From Gonocerus acuteangulatus (Eukaryota > Arthropoda > Insecta > Hemiptera > Coreidae): a stretch of 64,000 nucleotides of DNA. The DNA is taken from assembly GCA_946811695.1 (NCBI GenBank), contig OX328125.1:109154715-109218714 (forward strand). Reading direction: 5' to 3'. The position numbers were made by a program, and so were the translations under genes. Below are positions 13,343 to 24,000 of the stretch, piece by piece (the stretch's first letter is position 1; every line of letters starts with the position of its first letter). Under the pieces are notes generated by a model. That model did no database searches, was not told where the DNA came from, and was given only the letters and a program-made list of their open reading frames with translations.

Positions 13343-16300
13343 TAATATTTTTGCTATTTAATTACTTTTTATTCACAGTTATAAGCACAGTTCGAGAAGA
13401 TCCCATAGAAGGTTGGATAGATTCGATTATGGGATTTTCAGCTCTATGCATAGGAGCCTACAGTGGAGTCTTACGTGTTCTAAGGGCGGAGAGAGATTGC
13501 TACAACGATCTTATACCTGTGGACTTAGTTACCAGGGCTGAGATCATCGCTGGCAAGACGGCTGCTCAGAAGTAAGATTCCATCAAAATTAAAATTGGGG
13601 TTATTTACACTTCCTGACATAATTATAGGCCACCTTCATTTTTTTGTTAAAAATTAATTCTACTTGATGAATCTTTATAAATATATTTTAGGTTAAATGA
13701 TTTTGCAATTACAAACAAAAGCCAGTAAATTTATGACATAAAGTATATTTCTAATTGAAGAAAAAAATTAAAACACATTCAATGGCCAAAAAAATATAGG
13801 ACAGTTTATTTATTACCTATGAGTATTTGTCTCTTTAGAAATGTGTTTTACCGCCATTTCTCTCCAAGACATCAGTCAATCATTTTCGAATACAATTAAA
13901 AATGATCTTTTTATACTTCAGACGAATATTAATTGTGCTCCTAAAATAACAAAAACACTACACTATATTGGACGTTTCGGCTGCTCTTTGGCAGCCTTCT
14001 TCAGCACTAAAAGCAACTCTTTTGTAATTGAATTAATAATTACGAATAACGATTACATTTTATTAGTAGTTCATGAATTAGAATTAAACCAAGAATATTT
14101 ATTTTTTTTTTTTTTTTTTTTTACTGCGCATCAACTATTTGGCTATTAGCGCCGGGTTATCTACAGGTTGCCACCCTTTTCTAATGCCAACAGCACGTGG
14201 TCGGTCACCCATTCAGGTATTGACCATGCCTGACGTTGTTTAACTTCGGTGATCTACGGGAACGAAGAATAATATTTCCATTAAAACATGAATTATAATT
14301 ACATTGTAATCCTGTAATGTAATTGAAGCACTAATTGGATCATGTTAATCAGAAAGGAACCAAGCGCCTTATTTTAAAACAAAAAAGTGTTCTTTACTTT
14401 GAGCTATTTAGTTGTAAGAAATGTTATTTTAAACAGAAACACCATGAAAATAGTTGGTGGAATATTGTATAGTTTGACGACAAAAATACACAAAAAAGAA
14501 TAATATATATTGCAACTTAAAGAGCAATTTCTAAGAACCTTGATACTGTCGCTTGGTTTCTTTCTGATTAATGTGATCCAATTATGTAATTCAAGTATCA
14601 ATTACCAAGAATTGTAATTTTATTATAGTTGTAATTCAATTCTAAGTGTAATTATCACTAATTATGACTGTCAGTAATTAAAATATCAATTTTATCAAGA
14701 ATTGTAATTGCATTAAAATTATAATTCAATTACAATTCAAATACTTAAGTTTTTTCAATTACTATAATTGATATTGATTTTTGGGGGGGGGGGAGTGCTT
14801 CAACTGTTAAGGTCATTAGCACCTGTAATTGATATTTTGAGCCTTTTCAATTACAAAAAAAAACAACATATAATTGATAATTCAAATACCATTTGAATTA
14901 TCATTTAAATTTTAACGGCCATTTATTATTAACTACGAATTTTAGGACGGGTTATCTATAGGTTACCCCCCTTTTCTAGCCAGGATAGGGGTGATGCCTT
15001 TTCTTTTTTCGAAAGAAAAGCCACCACCCCTAGTAGGAATCGAACCCACGACCTTTGGCACGGAGTGCTAAGTGCTCACGCCTTAACCCTCACGGCCATC
15101 GGGTCTCCCCATTTGAATTATATTTTAACTCAAATTTACTCAACAAGGATTTCAAATGACTGCTTCAAATTCTTGAATTACATTATTATTAATTGAAATA
15201 CAGTTAATTCATATTGAATTATTTGTTTCAATTACTATAATTGATATTTTTAGCCTTTTCAATTACAATACAAAAATGTAATTCATAATTCAAATATCAT
15301 TTGAATTACATTTTAATTCAAATTTACACAACACTGATCTTGGCCTTCCTCCCTCCCCCACGCCATTTTTTAGTGCTGAAGAAGGCTCCCAAAGCCTCAA
15401 GATCTGACGTTTTTTCTTCTAGCCGAATCCCAACCATTCCTTGACTTTGCATCAGCTTAACGGCTAACTATCTCCATCTCATTATATAGTATTTGATTTT
15501 AAGAAAAAGGCAGGAAGAGTTTCTTGTGCTAGAATAGAATGTTTTGGTTGAGTTATGTCTAATGAAAGGTTCTCGTAGAAGGGATTCTCTCGAATGTATT
15601 TTCTCTGCAATGCAGTGTTCCTTTCCTAGCATAGCTATTCACCTAGGTTAAATTTTGGAGGAAAATACGCATAAAATATCTTGAACTCCTAAACGTGTAA
15701 ATGTGATGGATAAGACGAATCTTGCTAAATTTTTATTTTTTGAGCAACTATACATCTAGAACATATTTGTAACTGATTTTACATAAGCAATACCTGAGTT
15801 AATATATGTTACAATTACGTTAATGTGACATGCATCCTGATGTTACTTGTAATAAAGGCTTTGAAGACACTTTCTGTATGTTCGTAGAGGGAGAGGCCTG
15901 GATGTATACAACTGCGGGATGGCTGCTATTTGTCCAATTACCTACAAAGACTTCGAATTGACTGCAAAACAAATGGACCAAGAATATCCTATTGGGACAA
16001 AGATCTGGGCCACGGACTGTACCTGGACTACGAACCCCTACAAATACTACTTTGCATTTTTGTATAGACAGCTCCTACCCTTCATTTTCCTTGATTTGTG
16101 CCTTAAAATAGCTGGATATAAAGGAAGGTATATATATAATTTTTTTTGGCAAAAAAATATGCTTTAGCGGTGACTAAACTGGAAAAAAACGTTAAAAAAA
16201 GTGTCCGCTGGTGTTTGCGCATGCGCATTGGCCTTGTACGAAAAAGAAGATTGTATGTTATAGAGTACATTACATAGGTTTGTCGGGTGGACCTAAGCGT

Positions 16301-19300
16301 TACAAAAATGTGCCCGCTGGCGTTTGCGCATGCAGGTTGGCTATGTACGAAAAAGAAGACTGTATGTTATACAGTATATTACATAGGTTTGTCGGGTGGA
16401 CCTAAAGCATATTTATGTTCCTGAATTTGAGCAGAAGGCTCTAAACGAAATCATTTTTTTTAATAGATATTATACTTTATGAGTAGATCAAAAATTTTAT
16501 AATGGTCAATAACAAAACTCACTACTATGAGAAAACATACATGCAATTAAAATAGCAATTCGTACCTTTTTTAAATTGCATAAACTCAAATTGATGTAGA
16601 TTACTCAGTCAGAGCATCGCTTTCGGTATTCAACAGGACGCACCTTCATTAAACTTCAATCGCACGATAGACCAACTAAATTTACTAGACTTTACAATAA
16701 AATTCACTCTTCACTAGTTAGGTTCTGATATCAATTTAGCACATACACCCGGACATCCACATTTGGAGAGGTCCCCGTGAGAGAAGAAGTGAGCACAATA
16801 TTCAGTGTAAGTCGCCGACCAAGAGATTGAGATTTAGATGCCTCACTCATGACGACATTTTACAGACTGGGAATAGTTGGAACTCAAAAGTTATAATGTC
16901 TGCACTGTTACCAACATATTCTAGACGTTGTATATGCAACATATAAAAGTAAAATTTGCTGTTTTATGCATTATAGATTTTTACAAAATAGTGAGTATTT
17001 TCATTATTTAACCAAGTTTTAAATTTGTATTGATCTGTATGGAAAATTATTTTTAGTTATAAAAAATTTTGTATTTATTTTGTTTGATATTTTTAGTTAA
17101 TATTAAGTAGTAGATACCGAGAGGGTGGAAAATTCCATCCCCGCCTATTTCGTGGTAGAAGGGGGGTAGTGATATGTCACATGATGTGCAGGAAAAGGCA
17201 TAGAGATTTAACTCCTCTCGAGGACAGACGACAGATGGGAAGAACAAGGACATTTTAGCAATCTGGGACTGGAAGTTCTGGATATCTGGGGGGTCTGAAG
17301 CGGATAGAAGGTACAATTACAAAGAAACTCCCTGAACCAAGGTCCTATCGGGTGAAGAATGCTAATGAAGGCATTTCTTGCACAAATAGGATTCACCTTA
17401 AGCAATAACAAATTAAGATAAATTTAAGTTATAATTATAATAGTTAAAGGTCCCTCTAAATTGTTAATAAAAAGTGGATATGTTATATATCAGTAGCTTG
17501 GAGGAGAAAGGGGGAATCACGAAATCCGGATGTTGGGAAATCTAAGTCAAAGTTTACTCTATGGATAGCTGATTCATAACCCTGAAAAAGTATGCAGTTG
17601 AAATTCAATGTTTTAATTTTAATTTATACGAGTGACTTATAGGTAACAAAATACTAGGAGGGGAGTTATGGGTAACAAAATGCCAAAAGGGGAGTTATGG
17701 GTAACAAAATACTAGGAGGGGAGTTTCAGACCCAGTATTTGCCCTTGAAATCGGGCATTGATTTTTTTGTAGATGATGGTGCTATTCACTTTAACTTGAA
17801 ACTGTGAGAGAACTAAAGGCAAACCAGAGAAACAAGGTGACGCATCGTGATACCGACATCTTTCTTACTCAGAAAATAAAATAATAAAAAAAGTCAAATT
17901 TTTGCTGATTTGCCCTTTGTCTTCCAAGGTCCTGATAAGTCATACCAGCTCTTTTAATTACATTCAGCTTAGTTATAGTTAATAAACATGCTTGAAGCAG
18001 TGTGGTGTTGTCTATTTTACTAAAACACCTAGTTTGATTTATTTTTGTCTAATACCTAGTTTTTCCCCCACAACATAACCTGTAAAGCCTTTCTCCTCCA
18101 TTCAATATGTTCTACAATAAAACCCTGCTGTTATTAAATGTTTGCTCCTTTTGTGAATAAATCTTCGAATGAATATATTTTATCTGTTTATTTCAGGTAA
18201 ATAATCTATATATTTTGTCTTATTTGTATGGGACATTTTACCAAAGGTGACTTTTAGTGCAAATTGACTGATGCATTTCATTTTCCTTCACCGCTCTCCA
18301 AATGTGAATAAAACTATATTTAAATACCAAGAAATAATCAACTTGTACTTCATATACTAAAATAAATATTGTGTAGTATGATCTAATACCACATTAATAA
18401 TTTCAGATTTATAAAAATGGCTAAAAAGATAGCTAATTCAGATAGAATGTTTTCGATTTTTGGTAGGGAAAAAATAATGTTTCCCATTGACAAATATCTA
18501 TCCCTTGAGAACCACGTGTGCGGAAAGGAAAAGGAAGATTTCTCCATTGATATTACTGACCTACGAACAGATTTCCGAAAAGATATCTGTATGAAACTAG
18601 GAGTAGGAGCTTTCAAATATGCATTGAAGGTAGATACCAGTCCACAGGCGATGAAGAGGAACAAGACATGGATTCAAATGTAAGATTTAGCATAGCGGTC
18701 ATTAATCCTAGTTTCTGGTCTTATTTTAAGAAATGTAATTTCATTAAATTAATAAATAAATCAAAACATAAAAAAAAAAAAAAAAAAAAAAATATTTTAA
18801 GAAAATTACAAATAGTCCGACTCAACATTATTGCCCCTCGTGTCATCTGGAAAATATTAACTACTTATATGCAGAGGGGTTCTTCTCTCTTTTTTCACCC
18901 TTGATTCCGAAGTGTCATAGTTGGAGAGCTGGCAACACACTTTTCATGAAGTGTTTTATGCACCCTGAAATTTTGCTATAGTGTACCTCTTGGGTAGATA
19001 AGAAGGTAAGTATGTGTTTCCTGGACATACCTTGGAACACCAGGTACTGCGCATAGGGGAAAGGTGCAAAACAATATTGCCCGAAAATATTGTTTTATTC
19101 AGAAGCCAACTATTATTAATGAAACAAATTACAAATTAAGGCAATTTTAAAATGAATAATAAATAAGGCAGGAACTTTTAAGGGGGATAAAATGTAAATT
19201 TTAAAAAAACAACAAAGTACCGAGTTTTTATTTTTAATATTAAATGAAGTTCTTTCTTCACGCTGCGATTTAAACAGCGTCTTCAGTAAACATATTTGAA

Positions 19301-21043
19301 AATAATTGCAAAAGGGCAGACACTTTTGTGGGGTTTAATTATCAGGAAATATAAAAATAAATGTTGCCTATGATAGACTGCAATACACTGCGCGTAACCG
19401 TAAGAGTGCATGAGACGACCGCGCAGTGCTGGTTGTTTTCTGTGCTCTCATTGGTTCTTGCTCACATGATCTTGTACAGCTGTTCCGGTTTTAATGGCAG
19501 CGCGAATAAAACTCTCATTTAATATTAGAATAAAAACAATTAATTTTTTTTTACGTGTTATACCCCTTAAAAGTGTCTGCCATATTTATTATTCATTGTA
19601 AAATTGTCTTAATTTTACATTAAAGATAGTTGGCTTCTGAATAAAACTCTATTTTTGGGTAATATTTTTTTGTACCTTTCCCCTATGCGCAGTACCTGGT
19701 GTTCCAAGGTATGTCCAAGAAACACATATATACCTTCTTATATATCCAAGATGTACATTATAGCAAAATTTCAAGATGCATAAAAAACTTCATGAAAAGT
19801 GCGTTGCTGGCTCTCGGATATCACCCTACCCCTAATCAGAGCAAAAAGTGTATGTACCCAGTGTGAGAAGGATGGGACATCACCATAATCGTGAGAAATT
19901 AAAGAATGTGTTCAGAATGGCTCCTTCACTCAAAGGCACATTTCTTGGTTTTGATTTGGAAAGCAGAAAAATTAGATTAAAATAATTTTTATTCTAAAAC
20001 AATTTGCCTTATTTAATAAGCTTTAAATTGGTTTAAAGCTTATTAAATAAGGTAAACCTCTAAGTCTACAAATAGTTCATTAAGAAAAGATTGAATAATT
20101 CAATAAAAAACTAATATTAATAGTTCAAATCTATATGGCTTTTAGAATAGCTCTTAATTTATATGGTAATATTCAAATAAAGGGTGTTTCTTATTGGAAA
20201 TTTAATGTAGATTCTAAAAATGTGGTTGTTATTTAAGATACAATATTAAAAAATCATGAAAACAGTTTTTCATAAGAAAAAAATCCAATAGTTTTGAAAA
20301 TAGACAAAAGTTTGAATAGCTCTGCTACATGTTGAGATAGGACACTCATTTCTGCATCCCTGGACTACAAATGGGATGCAGAATAAATCCAAGCCTATTA
20401 ATGCAAAAAAGAACATGCTGCGATTTGTTATCGAGTGAATTTTGTCCAATAAACAATGTTCCGGTGGATGGATTCTGCTGATTAATGATCCTTACTTTTC
20501 AAATAAAACTAAGTATTTTTGTAGCAAATTCAATCAAAACCAGAATAGAATAATTTCGAATTTAATGTTTTATTTTCAGAACAAAATATCTGAAGTTAGC
20601 AACTGATGTAGTTCAACATGCAATCATTGGTGGTCTTACGTGGTATCTATTGGCATACTTCATGAAACGGAATGGATACCAAATTTTCAGCGATTCGGGT
20701 AAGCTTTTTAAATTATTCAACTATTCCTCTATAATCATGAACTATGATTGTTAAGGCGTGAGTACTTGACACTCCGTGCCATAGGTCATGGGTTCGATTC
20801 CCACTAAGGGGGGGGGCTTTTCTGTAGAAAAAATAATAGGCATCAGCCCTATCCTGGCTAGAAAATGGTGGTAACCTACAGATAACCCGTCCCAGAATTC
20901 TTAGTTAGTAATTATGGACGTTAAAATTTAAATAAATCATTGCGATATTTTTATTTTTTTTTTCATTTTATTATCACAATGCAAATTTAAAAAAAAAATC
21001 TCTCTCCCTCCCTCTCTCTCTCTCTCCTTTTCCCTGTCTCCCT

Positions 21044-21086
<43 letters not shown>

Positions 21087-24000
21087 TCTCTCTCTCTCTC
21101 TTCCCCCCTACCTCCCGATCTGTCTGTCACTTTCTTTCTCACATCTTCCCCCCCCTCTTCTCTCTTCTCTCTCCCACTCCGACCCCTTCCCCTCTTATAA
21201 TATTATCATGACTTTAGTAATTCAAATCTCAAATGAATTATTTTCTTTCAGAGAAATACAACTAAATTGTCTGTTGCCCAAAATAATTAATATTAAACAA
21301 GAAGAATATAATTTTGGGGAAAGGAATGTCAAGAAGAAAAATAAATTTCAACAATCTATGGATAAAATAAAATATTTCTTTGATATTGCGAGCACACAAA
21401 AAAACGAGATGCTTGAAGATTTGTACGAAGACTTTCATGACAGAATGAAGTAATAAAGATGAATTGTTCAATAATATAATAAAGGATATAAGATATGCAA
21501 TTATAATAGAATTTCCATCCTACAATATTATCGAATTCTATCCCATCCTATTTATATTATCCTACAACAAAAAAAAAAGTTAGGTTTGGAGCTCATTACT
21601 GGCTGTTAGTGTATCATCATTATTTTTTTATCCATAACGAATAAGGTACGAATTTAGCAAGGTACAGAAGATCACGAGAAGCCAATTAATAGGAATTTAA
21701 ACAGTACGATATTGCATGTTAAGTCATCAATCAAGAATTGCTCAGTCTCGCCTAGACTTCTAGAAACTGAAGAGAGTAAGGAATGGAGGAAAACACTCTC
21801 CATTGAAAAAAAACACTCTCCATCCTAAGATTAATCTTGCACAATTAAACACAAGGGTGGAGATGACCAAGCAGTTTTCTGCCCTTAAACTACCAACCCA
21901 ACCCAACCTTCGGAGGAAAGTGCTAAAGAGTAGTATGAGTTGGTGTATTAAGTGTACCATATTATCAACCAAAAATATTTGCCAATACAAGAGATGATAC
22001 AAGAAAGAAATGTCCAAGTTCATTACTTCGAAGGCCTAATAGTTACTTACTAAGAACAGTAAAGACAATTCAACTGACCTTTAAAAACAACAATCAAAAT
22101 ACTTATATCCAGTTACTAAAATATCGCTTTCCTCAACCAGGTATATTCTTAAACTCGGCAATGTTTAGTTTTCTCTCTAAAGATAATTTCGGCACAAATA
22201 AAACATTGCCGAGTTTAAGAATATACCTGTTTGAGGAAAGTGATATTTTTGTAACTGGATATAAGTATTTTTATTGTTGTTTTTAAAGGTCAGTTGAAGT
22301 GTCTTTACTGTTCTTAGTAAATAACTAATAGGCCTTCTAAGTAATGAACTTGGACATTTCTTTCTTGTATCATCTCTTGTATTGGCAAATATTTTTGGTT
22401 GAAAATATGGTTGGCGCATACCTACTGGCTTTTGTACTTCATATAAAACCTTGGAATTTGGATTGTGCATAAAGTTCTCCTTACTGATTGATATTTGATA
22501 CCAATAAGTAGCATACCTATCTACATCTAATCACTAGACTAGAAAAGTTAGAAGCTCTTCCAGTTGACAGTACTCTAGAGGACAAATTGATTGCTCTCTT
22601 AACTAAACTATTACACAGTAAAACACAGGAACTTTATCCCGAGGATAAAGATCACAATAGGGAATGTGTAGAAGGCCTTCAAGAAAAATATAAGAACAAA
22701 GACGATACGTTTTGGGTTTGTGATCCTAAACTTTGTAATTTAGATGACTCGAAAAACTTAGTATCTGCTTACAAGTATATTATGCAGTTAATCCCTACGA
22801 CATTATTTACAACATTTAAGAAAGAAGTCACACCTGTTGTTGTTAATGCTTCAAAATGTTTCTTAAAACATCCAATATAGGTTCTCCTTGCCAAGATGAT
22901 TCATTTGATACCCCACATGATGGGTTTCAGAGGGAATGATGGCTTTCCGATGGAACAAAACGTCATAGGTAATATGACACTCCCGTATAAAGACCTACCT
23001 GTGTGCCATGTTTGGTCAAAATAGGCCAAACGGTGTGGATTTGTATAAGGAACAGACAAACAGCTGAAAGACCTTTTTAACCTAGCCTAGTGCATTCCCC
23101 GGACCAAGACCTACCTGTTTCCCAAGTTTGGTCAAAATCGGTCAAACGGTTCGGATTTGTACAAGGAACAAATTTTAGATTTTAACTTAGCCTATATGCG
23201 TCTAAATGTTCCTTAAAACATCAAATATAAGTTCTTCATACCGAGACGATTCATTTCAATCAATCAATATTTATTTGAACCAATACATATAGTATTATTT
23301 ACAAATGGTTAAGGGAGAAAAACATAAAAATAGGAATATACTAACAAAATAAAAATAGAACATGAACAACAGGTAAACGGAACATGAGGTGAACAGAACA
23401 TGAATTAGAAAATAGCAAATTATTGCAAATGAAAGAAGTCTTGATAACATCTTGGCTTCAGTCGTGTTGCAATCCTCTCTCCTAGATGAAAGTAGCTGGC
23501 TTCTTTTATTGTTGGTAGTTTTCCATAGTGCCTTTGGTTGAGTTTTTCAATGTGCTCTGCGGAGTGGACAACCCTGAGCTCTCTGTGGATTTGTGTGTTT
23601 CGTATGAAAGGAGGTGCATTTAAAATAATTCGAAGAATTTTATTTTGAAATGTCTGTAGTCTTCGTCTGTTTGTGTTACTGGTACTGTACCAAACTGGGC
23701 ATGCGTAAGTCAGTAATGGAAGTAATAGAGTTTTGTAAAATAGAACTGCGAATTTGTGTCTGAGTGGTTTTTTCTTGTTTAAAAGTGGGTATAGTAGTCT
23801 TAGTCGTGTGTGAGTCAATTGAAGTTTGAAGTTAATGTGAAGTCTCCAGGTCAGTCTAGTGTCAAAGTGAACGCCAAGGTAGCGCACTCTCTGGTCCCTA
23901 GGGGTCCAAGGAACTCGAGCCTGTCCAATCCGCAAACAAGGAGAAGTCCTGTCATCAAAGTGCCTCAGTGCGAATATCTTTGCTTCAGTCTTCGATGGAT

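Noticed and set aside
18383..18664. 93-codon minus-strand frame
   Set aside because: Antisense shadow of FAR exon 8.
21251..21265. Alternative last exon for FAR 1
   Set aside because: The acceptor is good, but in the phase left by exon 9 it reads only four codons before a stop, whereas exon 10 gives a clean end with matching phase.
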